64,000 nucleotides of DNA from Craspedostauros australis (Eukaryota > Bacillariophyta > Bacillariophyceae > Mastogloiales > Achnanthaceae), in contig JAMXDE010000006.1 of the NCBI GenBank assembly GCA_026770025.1, positions 1 to 64,000 of the forward strand, given 5' to 3'. Every line of letters begins with the position of its first letter. The stretch's first letter is position 1. This document shows, in pieces, positions 15,001-25,554 of this stretch. Both the position numbers and the translations under genes were made by a program. A model generated the notes under the pieces. That model was not told the DNA's origin, searched no databases, and was given only the letters and a program-made list of their open reading frames with translations.

Positions 15001-18000
15001 GTAGGTTCCGCTGAAGGAGAATTCCTCCTGGCTGTTGTTTGCGGGCACCGTCAGCCGCACTCGGGTGATGGTCTCGGTGTCGGCGTTGTTGCCAACTCCG
15101 CTGCCATCGTCGACGACGCGGATTCCGCTCACGGGATCGGCCAGGTCTTCTCCCACTCGCACGGGTGCGTAGTCCTCGATGCCAAGAGAGGCGGTCGAAT
15201 TGAGGATCGCTGGATCGGCGACTGGGGCGACAAACACTGGGAAGATCTGTGGCGTCGTAACGCCGCTCACCTCCTCTCCGTTGTCTCCTGTGTCCGTGAT
15301 GTTCATGCGAACGATCAACTCGATCACGCCGCTGAAGTTGTCAGGTGGCACGATGCTCACTTCCTTGTCGGTTGGCAACACCAGGAAGCCATCGGGTGTG
15401 AAGTTGTCCGGGTCGGTGAGGTTGACGGGGACGCCGTCCACCAGGATCTGGCTTCCATCAGGGATGCTTGTTCCGTTGATTTGGAGGAATCCGGGTGTCT
15501 CGGAACCGTCTGGATCGTCAGAGCCAGTGATCTCGTCAACCCTCAGGTCAATGCCCGTTACTGGATCCTCGATGCCTGACACATTCGGAAGGATCAGTTG
15601 GTCAGAAGTGACCGGATCCACCGGGATGACGAATGAATCGACCGTGGTGGCACGAGGGATGGCGACTTCGCCGTCCTCGGTTGGATTGGACTCAATGGCC
15701 GTCACGATGATCGTCACGTTGATGTCCTCTCCATTTCCAAACCCTGGTCTGATCTCCAGCTCTTCCATCGCTTCTTCGATCTGGCTGGCGTTGCCTGTCA
15801 GCGTCACCACGCCATCGATGATGGTGATGTTCACGTCTGGGTAGGATGCGTTGCTGGGGAATCTCACCACCGGCACGCTGCCGTTTCCTGGCGTCGTCAG
15901 AATGATCGTCACGTTCTCGAACGTCTCCGATCCATCGAGGTCGTTCAGGCTCACGTTGACTGGGTAGTTCTTCAGTGGCGAGTTCTCGGCGACGGCCACC
16001 ATGGTCTCATTTCCAGCCTCTACGGATGGCTGATCGACCACGGCGAACACTGTCACGTAGTACTTCAGCGAGAACGAGTCTTCGACTGTCGTCACGCCAT
16101 TCGAGTCTGTCACCGTTCCGTTCAGCTGGACGACGAAGTTCTTGTCGTCATCGTCGGCCAGGGTGATGTTGAAGCTCTCCAGCACGGTCAGCACCTCGGT
16201 GCTGTTGGCTCCGCTGAGGGTGATTGTGGTTCCATCTGGTCCCTCGGTCACGTTCACCGTGACGCCCGGGATTCCGTTGTGGCTGGTGGTCTGCAGGTTG
16301 GGTGGCAGGCCGGACACGAGCAGATCCAAGGATTCGGATCCGTCCGTGTCGTCGAGGGAGTCGGCAGAGATGTTGAGCAGCTCGCCGAGCTCCACGATCA
16401 GGTCTGTGTCGGCGGTCACCGTCATGACGTTCTCGGACACGGTCAGGTTCTGCGGGAACAGGTCCGGCAGGTCGGCACTCGGGTTGAGTGTCACTGTGAT
16501 GAAGTCCACCACAGTCTCTGTCTTGCTGGTTCCGTCCGGTCCTCCCAGCGAACCGTCGGCGATCTGATCGCCGGTCTCGCGCTCCGTGGACACGGCCTTG
16601 ACGATGATCGAGTTGTTGCCCTCGTACACGCCGGAAAGCTGGGGACGGGGGGTGAACAGGATGCCTCTGCCGTTCGTCACGTCCAGGGCATCGTTCAGTG
16701 CGTCCTCGCGCGCCTGGGCGCTGTCCTCAAGAGCGGTCAGGTTCGTTGTGTTCATCACGTACACGCCGTTGCCGAGCGAGGTGAAGGTCACGCCCGTTGG
16801 GAGGTTGGCGTTGCCACCAACCACACTCAGCTCACCGATCGGTCCGAAGTCGTCCGACGGCACCTCCCAGACAATCGAAGTCACCTCCGAGTTGTCCGGT
16901 CCGTCTGCGCTGTGCGTCACGTTCACATCGATGATCGCTGTGTTGTCTTCCTGGATGCTGATGTTGTTGGCGGACACGATCGGTGGGTCCGCGCGGGCCT
17001 GGATGATGATCGGATGGACGAAGTCTGTGTCAGACTCGTCCGACTGCCCGATCTCCACGTCCAGTGTGGTCACTGTCACGTTGATGCTTGTGTCCCTGTC
17101 CGTGTGCTCTGGGCCCACGGTGAGGTTGAAGGCGGCCAACGTCTCGCGGATGTGCTGCTCGGCCTGCTCTCGTGTTGCTTGGTCCAGATCGCCAAGGGTG
17201 CCCGCAGAACGGGCATCCTCGATGAGCTTGCTCGTGATGATGTACGACAGCGTTCCATCGTTGTTGTCGACGTACTCCACCAGACCGCTGTTCGATCCGG
17301 TTCCGTTGCTGTCGATGGTGGGGAGCACGTAGGTTCCGCTGAAGGAGAATTCCTCCTGGCTGTTGTTTGCGGGCACCGTCAGCCGCACTCGGGTGATGGT
17401 CTCGGTGTCGGCGTTGTTGCCAACTCCGCTGCCATCGTCGACGACGCGGATTCCGCTCACGGGATCGGCCAGGTCTTCTCCCACTCGCACGGGTGCGTAG
17501 TCCTCGATGCCAAGAGAGGCGGTCGAATTGAGGATCGCTGGACCAGCGACTGGGGCGACAAACACTGGGAAGATCTGTGGCGTCGTAACGCCGCTCACCT
17601 CCTCTCCGTTGTCTCCTGTGTCCGTGATGTTCATGCGAACGATCAACTCGATCACGCCGCTGAAGTTGTCAGGTGGCACGATGCTCACTTCCTTGTCGGT
17701 TGGCAACACCAGGAAGCCATCGGGTGTGAAGTTGTCCGGGTCGGTGAGGTTGACGGGGACGCCGTCCACCAGGATCTGGCTTCCATCAGGGATGCTTGTT
17801 CCGTTGATTTGGAGGAATCCGGGTGTCTCGGAACCGTCTGGATCGTCAGAGCCAGTGATCTCGTCAACCCTCAGGTCAATGCCCGTTACTGGATCCTCGA
17901 TGCCTGACACATTCGGAAGGATCAGTTGGTCAGAAGTGACCGGATCCACCGGGATGACGAATGAATCGACCGTGGTGGCACGAGGGATGGCGACTTCGCC

Positions 18001-18781
18001 GTCCTCGGTTGGATTGGACTCAATGGCCGTCACGATGATCGTCACGTTGATGTCCTCTCCATTTCCAAACCCTGGTCTGATCTCCAGCTCTTCCATCGCT
18101 TCTTCGATCTGGCTGGCGTTGCCTGTCAGCGTCACCACGCCATCGATGATGGTGATGTTCACGTCTGGGTAGGATGCGTTGCTGGGGAATCTCACCACCG
18201 GCACGCTGCCGTTTCCTGGCGTCGTCAGAATGATCGTCACGTTCTCGAACGTCTCCGATCCATCGAGGTCGTTCAGGCTCACGTTGACTGGGTAGTTCTT
18301 CAGTGGCGAGTTCTCGGCGACGGCCACCATGGTCTCATTTCCAGCCTCTACGGATGGCTGATCGACCACGGCGAACACTGTCACGTAGTACTTCAGCGAG
18401 AACGAGTCTTCGACTGTCGTCACGCCATTCGAGTCTGTCACCGTTCCGTTCAGCTGGACGACGAAGTTCTTGTCGTCATCGTCGGCCAGGGTGATGTTGA
18501 AGCTCTCCAGCACGGTCAGCACCTCGGTGCTGTTGGCTCCGCTGAGGGTGATTGTGGTTCCATCTGGTCCCTCGGTCACGTTCACCGTGACGCCCGGGAT
18601 TCCGTTGTGGCTGGTGGTCTGCAGGTTGGGTGGCAGGCCGGACACGAGCAGATCCAAGGATTCGGATCCGTCCGTGTCGTCGAGGGAGTCGGCAGAGATG
18701 TTGAGCAGCTCGCCGAGCTCCACGATCAGGTCTGTGTCGGCGGTCACCGTCATGACGTTCTCGAACACGGTCAGGTTCTGC
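1..18781 (-). repeat. Tandem array of 2,328-bp coding repeats, eight copies plus a fragment
   Basis: The same landmark (reverse complement of gcaggccggacacgagcag) recurs near 2,334, 4,662, 6,990, 9,320, 11,648, 13,976, 16,304 and 18,632. This gives a period of 2,328 bp (776 codons), except one interval of 2,330. Copies differ at only a handful of positions. Two subtypes are visible in the block around the QIN-x-TSIPDG motif. Type A (roughly bases 1-8,660) reads SDPDGSEAFESF and type B (about 10,800-17,950) reads SDDPDGSETPGF. Homology stops sharply at 18,781. The first few bases of the window differ from the other copies, so the array may end or vary near the left edge. Confidence 0.97.
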
Positions 18782-21053
18782 GCCTGGATGTTTGGTGACG
18801 ACGCCACGGGGGTGATCGTCACTGGAATCTGGATTTCCACAGTCTCTGTCTTGCTGGTTCCGTCCGATCCTCCAAAGGAGTCATCTGCGAGATCACCTTG
18901 CGTGTAGATTTCTGTGGACACGGCCTTGACGATGATCGAGTTGTTGCCCTCGTACACACCTGAGACTCCTGGACGCGGGACGAATACGATACCAGCGGCA
19001 AGCACCTTATCTAGGATTTTCTCCCTGTTTTCTGGATCACCCGAAGCCTCAGTTGTGTTCAGCAAGTAACATCCATCACTCAAAAGCTCCACCTGGATCA
19101 GTGGTTCTAGTGCGCTGGTCAATCCAGGAAGCTCAATTGTTCCGATGGGCCCTCCACCGTCGCTCGGTGGGCATATTTCTATGCTCAAGTATTCAGAATT
19201 ATCGTCGTCGTCGCTTCTTCCTGCCGTGACATTGAAAAGTGCAGAACCGTCTTCTTGGACGGTGATGTTTGTCGTCGCAAATTCGATTGTTGGGGGATCC
19301 GCGTTGCCCAATATTGTCACGAGGTGAAGTCCGGTCGCTTGATCATTGATGTTCCCACTGTCATCGGTGATTGTTACTGTCAAATTGAACGGCCCTGCGA
19401 GGTGACTTGGTGGTAGAATCTCCACCGTGTCGAGAAGACCGCGTAGTTCTGCCTCTGTGGTACCAGAAATTGTAAACACATAGCTCGAGTCTGTGACGTT
19501 TAGTGTAACGTTCCCTTGCGTTCCATTCACAAACGTCAGGATTGTCCCAATTGGGAAATCCGTTATGTCAGCTTGGTTGATGGATTCAGGTCGTGCAGGG
19601 TCTTTTACCCAGTCGATGTTTCTCCCAATGTTCACTTTCCTGTCTTCGATGCCCTGAGACGTTCCCACCAAAGTGAATGCATTTGGAAATGCGCTCGGGA
19701 CTTCGCTTGGAACATCGCTCGGTTGCGAAGACTCCGTTGGGGACGAACTTGGCGTATCCGTTGGGGCGCTGGTTGGAGCACTGGTCGGGTCACTGGTCGG
19801 ATTACTTGTTGGTTGAGTGGTCGGGTTGCTGGTTGGCGCAGACGTTGGTGCAGACGTTGGTCGGCTGGTTGGCCGACTGGTTGGTGCAGACGTTGGTGCG
19901 GACGTTGGAGCAGACGTTGGTCGGCTGGTTGGCCGACTGGTTGGTGCAGACGTTGGCTGGCTGGTTGGTGTAGAAGTTGGTCCAGTAGTCGGTCGGCTGG
20001 TTGGTGCAGACGTTGGCGCAGAAGTTGGCCCGGTAGTTGGTGCAGACGTTGGTGTAGAAGTTGGTCCAGTAGTCGGTCCGCCGGTTGGTGCAGACGTTGG
20101 CGCAGTAGTTGGTTCGGTGGTCGGTGCAGATGTCGGTGCAAAAGTCGGTCCAGTAGTTGGTGCAGTAGTTGGTGCAGTAGTTGGTGCCGCAGTTGGTGCA
20201 GTAGTTGGTGCAGCAGTTGGTGCAGAAGTTGGTACAGAAGTTGGTGCAGAAGTCGGTCCTGACGTAGGTTCGCTGGTTGGTGATCCCGTTGGCGGGACCA
20301 CAACGCCGAAATCCTCATCGGTGTCGTTGTCGTCGCATGACTTGGGAGTCTGCGTGATAAAATATAGCGTGTGAGTTTACAATTATGAAGCTGCGTACAT
20401 ATCCAAGACGCAATATGTCCCCAACTTACCGGTGCACCATTTGGACCGTTTGGACCAGACCCAGGTCCGCTCGGTCCTGGACCTGGACCTGGGCCTGTTG
20501 GAGAACTCTCCGGCGTTGGTCCTGAGGGACCTGGTCCAGGAGTACTTCCTGGGGTTGAACCCTTGGAACCACCTTTGCCGTCATCTCCCTTTCCACCTTT
20601 GCCGCCGTCGCCCTTTCCACCTTTGCCGTCATCTCCCTTTCCACCTTTGCCACCTTTGCCGCCGTCGCCCTTTCCACCTTTGCCGTCATCTCCCTTGCCG
20701 CCTTTGCCACTCTTACTGTCTTTGCTAGAAGGAGTGCTTGGTCCATTCGGATCCGAGCTCTCTTCAGTTGGCCCCTGACCGGGGGTCCCTGCAGGAGAGG
20801 GAGCATTCCCACCGCCAAGATCGATTCCGCCGTTGCCATTGCCGCTACCATCATCACATCCCTGTGCTCAAAACAAAAACGTAGACAGTGGTGAGAGAAG
20901 AAAAGAACAAATTTCGGAAATATTTGTGCACAACATGATGTGTATACAACCAACACTCAATGCAGATGAAGCATGGAACTTGTGTTCACTTACATCGCCG
21001 AAGGTCAATTCACTTCCAAAAAGAGTGACACATTCGTTCAGCTGTCACACGTG

Positions 21054-21136
<83 letters not shown>

Positions 21137-23689
21137 ATAGCAGTATGAAGATGCGTGGTGAGCGATCGCGTTCAATGCGAAAGAATCCAGCGCCCCAACC
21201 GTTGCATTTTTCGTCCTGGAGCTTGCATAGACTTACCGTTGGGACAGACATGGATGAGAGATTGAGACTATCGAATGCAGGATTTGTGACTGCGGACGGG
21301 GGGGTTCCAGGGGCTGATCCACTGGAATCAGTCGCACCATCGTCCTTCGCATATCTACGCTTAGCACTCTTGCCGTCGCCCTTGCCGTCGCCCTTGCCAT
21401 CACCCTTGCCATCACCCTTGCCACCACCCTTGCCGCCGCCCTTGCCACTAGGTTCAGGTGCGGTGGGGCTTCCAGGGGTTGGAGAAGATGGATTCAAAGG
21501 GCTATTCTCTGGTGATCCGTTTTCAATTCCGTATGTCGCAATGCACAAAGATTTCATCGTATCGATGAGGGCCTTGCATTCAGCCTTCGCGTGTATTGTA
21601 GTGCAGGAGCATACATCAGAGAGAGAAAGAGAGGTGAAGATACCAAGAAATGATTGGTTAGGTGAGCAGATCGATCATTCAATCCCGCACAGCACAGCAG
21701 AGCACAGCACAACGCGATGAGACTTACTACCGTAAGGAAGCTGGGAGCTGCGGGTCCTCTGTCAACAGGGGATGTTTCAGGGTTCGTTGGATTTAGGGCT
21801 GCCTCGGGGTCTGTGGGGCTTTGGGTTACTGCCGCGGTCCTAGGCGCGGCTGTGGCATCAGGTATGATAGGAACGCGAGTGGTCACAACATCAGATCCAA
21901 TTCCGACAGCGACCTTCACGAAACGACGCTTGAGATCCTTGCTGTCACCTTCTTCATCCGCGCCCTTGCCCTTGCCGTCGCCCTTGCCGTCGCCCTTGCC
22001 GTCGCCCTTGCCGTCGCCCTTGCCATCACCCTTGCCTTTACCTTTGCCCTTCCCTCCAGGAGTAGGGCTGGGCGGTCCAGGTGAAGGGGGAACGTTTCCA
22101 GATTCGTCTCTATCCAAGCACATTTTCACAAGTTCAAGATGGGTATAGCCGGAGGGGTCGAACGAAGTTGATTCGTCTTCTTCGATGATGGGGGGATCCG
22201 TGGGTGCGAATTGCAATGATTTCGAATCAGGATGCCCTGGAAGCGTGACAACTGCGCCCGGTGTGTTCCAAGTCTTCTTCCACGACTTTTGCCATGTCTT
22301 CGCATCTGTAGTTGATCCGAAGACGGGGGTCTTCAAGCGTCTCGCGTAAAGTCTGTGATGTCCCTTAGAAATGTCCAGTTCGTAGTCGAATTCGCCAGAC
22401 CTGTCGTCTTTCCAGGGTGTCTCCGGCCCAGGATTCAATAAGTACACCTCGTAAAAGCCATCTGCCATTCCCGGTTCCAAATCGTACAGTCTGCCTTGTC
22501 CAAAGTCAAGTCCTGTAACCGTGTTGAGATATGCGATCTCTTCGTCGCTCATGCGACCACGATCCTCGCGTCCCTCAAAGTCCAGCTCCACCATTTCTGG
22601 TCCGGTTCTATCAGTCTTGTCCCATGTTCTCTCGAATTCTTTGTGGACGGGCTCGGAGTGTTCAGCGGATTCTGGATTGGAAGGCGATTCTGGGTCGTTG
22701 TCATTACCAGCGGTTCTTGACACCCCCTCATCGTTCTCACCCAAATCATTGGCTCCACTAGCATCTCCGGTCCGCCCAGGCTTGAAAGAGGATCTTCCTT
22801 GGTTGGAATGAGCGTTGTCGGCCCGACCCGTTCCTTTGGAACTGGGTTTCGGCTTCTGCGACAGCAAAAGAGATGTTGCAAATTAGGGCGGCAATGCAGG
22901 GCGTGAAGATGTTAGAGCACGTCAGGCAAAGAGGCAGTCATCAATGAACGATGCAATGGAACATCATCGGCTCCAAGTTGCGCTGTCGCAGAGGCCTGTG
23001 TGGAGCCGGCAATCACTTTGCAGGATGTCGCCGGCACCCACGAAGTGAAGACTTACCGATGCTCCCCCGCCACTCTGAGTGGATCCTCTTGGTCGTCTGC
23101 GCTTGTTTGTCCGGGGACGAAAGAGAGAGCTCTCACCTCCATCATCGCCTCCGTTAACAACGCCGTTTCCTCTTTTTCCTCCACCACCTCCTTGGTCTCT
23201 TCCTCCTTCTGCGACGCGTCCTCCGACAGCGTCTCCTTCTCCGACATGTCCTCCGACAACGTCTCCTCCACCACTTCCTCCGCTTCCTTCTCCGACGCGT
23301 CCTCCGACAGCGTCTCCTCCACCACCACTTCCTCCGCTTCCTCCTTCTCCGACGCGTCCTCCGACAACGTCTCCTCCACCACCACGTCCTCCGCTTCCTC
23401 CTTCTCCGACATGTCCTCCGACAATGTCTCCTCCACCGCTTCCTCCTCCGACGACGCGTCCTCCGACAACGTCTCCTCCTCCACCACTTCCTCCGCTTCC
23501 TTCGCCGACGCGTCCTCCGACTCCTGCGTCATCTCCGTGGAAGACACTTCTTCCGACGACACCTCCACCATCATCGCTTCCTCCGCCTCTTCCTCTTCCT
23601 CCGCCTCCTTGAGCCCGAGCTTGCTCCGATCCTACTGCTCCGAAGAGCAGAGGCATCAGCAACAAGCGGCCGAGCATCTCAAGCTTCAT
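1..23689 (-). CDS. Giant secreted multi-repeat glycoprotein (adhesin-like), six exons seen, 3' end outside window
   Basis: I do not recognise an ortholog. Inferred exons are 23057-23689, 21728-22855, 21237-21584, 20994-21041, 20430-20861 and 20349 to beyond base 1. All five introns are phase 0, with GTAAGT donors and AG acceptors. The start was chosen because MKLEMLGRLLLMPLLFGAVG followed by SEQARA is a good signal peptide in frame with the first donor. Domain order: Gly-rich exon 1; a 376-codon exon with a unique N-terminal part; exons with GKGDGKGDGK repeats and paired Cys; a Pro-Thr stalk; a divergent module region (about 18,782-19,740); then a 776-aa unit repeated at least eight times. 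Units contain D-x-DGSE, xxPVADP and many N-x-S/T sequons, as in bacterial VCBS/Ig-like adhesin repeats. About 7,600 codons lie in the window. Two single-base insertions near 8,489 and 8,660 interrupt the frame in one repeat and look artefactual. Likely role (inference): extracellular matrix, cell wall or adhesion. Confidence 0.8.
19740..20300 (-). repeat. Pro-Thr-rich stalk of the giant protein
   Basis: Read on the minus strand this stretch encodes about 185 residues of PTxxPTxx tetrapeptides (PTSAPTSAPT, PTTGPTSTPT, PTSRPTSRPT). Such stretches are usual as O-glycosylated extended linkers in algal and diatom surface proteins. It separates the Lys-Gly-Asp exons from the Ig-like modules. The DNA is a minisatellite-like run of ggttggtgcagacgttggt-type units and so is probably length-variable. 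Confidence 0.9.
20571..22060 (-). repeat. Three Lys-Gly-Asp repeat blocks in separate exons
   Basis: Blocks at about 20,571-20,720, 21,365-21,450 and 21,955-22,060 encode GKGDDGKGGKGDGG, GKGDGKGDGK and GKGDGKGDGKGKG runs respectively. Each lies in its own exon of the giant gene. The two upstream blocks share a layout: a short Cys-bearing segment, then a Pro/Ser linker, then the KGD run, then a short K/R-rich segment. This suggests that the 5' exons arose by exon duplication. The charge pattern is alternately basic and acidic. Confidence 0.85.
21054..21137. repeat. (GAAA)n microsatellite, about 20 units
   Basis: This is an uninterrupted run of gaaa units on the plus strand. On the minus strand, where the giant gene is read, it is (CTTT)n and ends about 12 bases before the acceptor (cacgtgtgacag) of the 48-nt exon 20994-21041. 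It therefore forms most of that intron's polypyrimidine tract. Confidence 0.95.
23210..23600 (-). repeat. Gly-rich coding minisatellite in exon 1 of the giant gene
   Basis: The plus strand shows imperfect tandem units of roughly 50-60 bp built from tcctccgacaacgtctcctcc-like motifs. On the minus strand the frame that carries the signal peptide reads as GGSGGGGDVVGGRVGEG repeats. A second minus frame is also open and would read as acidic ETLSEDASEKEEAEE repeats. It lacks a signal peptide and is out of phase with the donor at 23,056, so I treat it as a shadow. Confidence 0.75.
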
Positions 23690-25140
23690 CCTCCTCGTTC
23701 TGCTGTCAGCAATTTCTCACTATTGCTTCTGGCAACTCCTCACTTTGACGCTGGTTAGCTTCTCACGCTCGCCTTCGATTTTTGGTTTTCACCTCGTCTC
23801 GCTGGCTCGCTCACTCTCTTGCACTGATCTGACTGTTTCCTGTCCGATTGAAAGAGAGTTATGAGGACGTGCAGTCTCGTCATCCATGGAGCAGCCGAGA
23901 GCCGAGGCAAACAACACGAAAAAGCGAGAAAGAAACGCGGAACAACCTCACTCACCACGCCCACGAAAAAAAGAAAAACACAAAGAGTCGCCGACGCTGG
24001 CGATGGCAGCGCACGGCGCCCGATGGAAACAAGACGGCAACGCGACACCTCCGCTGCGCACATAAATCTTGTCCTTCTCTTGTAGGTGGTACGTGTTCGT
24101 CGTACCCTTTGGCGCTTCTCATCATCCATCCGCGACAGGAGGTGCGTGTTGGTTACTCCGCGACTGTGAGGCCGTCGCGTTGCCGCACAGAGCGAAGTTG
24201 TTCTTTGTTGGCCCAACGCGGTCGAGCAAAATGACCGAACTAAAGACTGGAATTGGCGCTATTTCTCCGATGACGACTTGGCTTGCGTGTCGCAATGACA
24301 CGACTGGGTCGTTGTGACTTCTACCCCTACATAAGAAAGAGACTGAATGGAGTGCGGAAACACCGAAGTGCTTCGCCCTTCGCATCGTGGCAGGATAGAG
24401 ACTGTTTTTATGATGAATGATTGGCAGATGGGAGGGCATTTTTGTCGCTTGCGACAGCGGATTGCTTCTGTATCCTGGAGATGGGCCTGACACCAGATGA
24501 CGATTTGGCAGAACAGAATCACGCTCCAAATACACCCAAACCAACCAATCAGAGATCCTGTGGCTGCGATGACGAGGTCTGTCATGCGCACGTTGATAGA
24601 TTGAACAAGCGCATTTTCGGATACCATGTACACTGATACGTATTGGTCAGAAACGGATGGCGGTCAGGCCTGATACCTGAAACATAAATCACTTTTCCGA
24701 AGTCCTCCGGATGAGGTGCACCAACACTTTTCTCCAGATCATTGTGGTTGTTGGACGCGCTGCCCTTGCTGACGAACGGATGATCTCCTCGAGTGAAGCA
24801 CCCCGATCTTATCCAGAGTACTCTACTTGGAGCACATACCATGGGAAATATCAGTTTCATGAAGCAGCCCCTGAAGGTATCACGGGCCGAGGCTTTATAG
24901 CAGATTAGAGTGCATAGAACCATCATGAATATCCCATCGCGATTAACCTTGCGTGCTGTACTCCCAGTTGTGTGTGCCATGCTGCCTCTCTCTCTCTCTC
25001 TCTCTGTGGATGACATGATCTGCAGCAACAAGATGCATGCACATGCGACGTCGGGAGCAAACAGACGAGTTGGGCAGGACGAACTCCAACAACATACACA
25101 GAGACATACATGCATGAATACATACAGAAATATAGACATG

Positions 25141-25176
<36 letters not shown>

Positions 25177-25554
25177 TGCACTCCATTCGCGTCCTTGTTG
25201 GACCTCTGAGCTTGCCATCACCTGCCGAGTGTGAACTGAAACTGATTAATACTCGCAAGTGTTAGAGTAGTCAATAAGCAGAAGTTCTGGGTGGGTAGGA
25301 TTGTATAATATGATGCCATGAGTAATATCATCGGAGTGGGAGTACAAAACAAGGTCCGACGCACAGGAGCAAATACTTCCTTGTTTGGATAAGATGGATG
25401 ATTATTCGGTGTAGACGCCTGGTGGAGCACTACAGCCATTTCGGGTTGTATTCTCGCACACGACAGAGTATTGTAGCGAGTGAAGATGTGAATAGAGGGG
25501 AGATGTGTGGATGCGACCGTGCCAGCACACGGCTGAACCTCACGTCGAAGTGAC
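23690..25554. other. Intergenic region upstream of the giant gene and downstream of GAR1
   Basis: No recognised gene. It should contain the promoter of the giant gene at its left end. One minus-strand ORF at about 24,259-24,633 encodes a 124-aa peptide with a plausible membrane segment (LVIAATGSLIGWFGCIWSV), but codon use and context give no other support. Low-complexity tracts are (CT)n at about 24,985-25,006 and (ACAG)n at 25,142-25,176. Confidence 0.6.
25142..25176. repeat. (ACAG)n microsatellite
   Basis: About nine acag units in a row, in intergenic sequence close to a separate (CT)n run at 24,985-25,006. Confidence 0.95.

Noticed and set aside
2-18907. Long plus-strand ORFs (up to 813 codons) repeating every 2,328 bp across the array
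   Set aside because: They are antisense shadows of the minus-strand repeat gene. Their proteins are His/Val/Arg-rich and show no domain logic, whereas the minus frame has coherent Ig-like modules, sequons and spliced 5' exons.
21233-21448. Arg/Ala/Met-rich ORF in a second minus frame of exon 3
   Set aside because: Shadow of the KGDGK repeat exon, whose frame is fixed by both splice sites.
23053-23574. Minus-strand ORF of acidic ETLSEDASEKE repeats in exon 1 of the giant gene
   Set aside because: Overlaps the signal-peptide frame, lacks a leader and is out of phase with the donor at 23,056. Coding minisatellites are often open in several frames.
24259-24633. 124-aa ORF with one hydrophobic segment
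   Set aside because: No homology recognised, no coherent neighbours and several competing frames; left in the intergenic description only.
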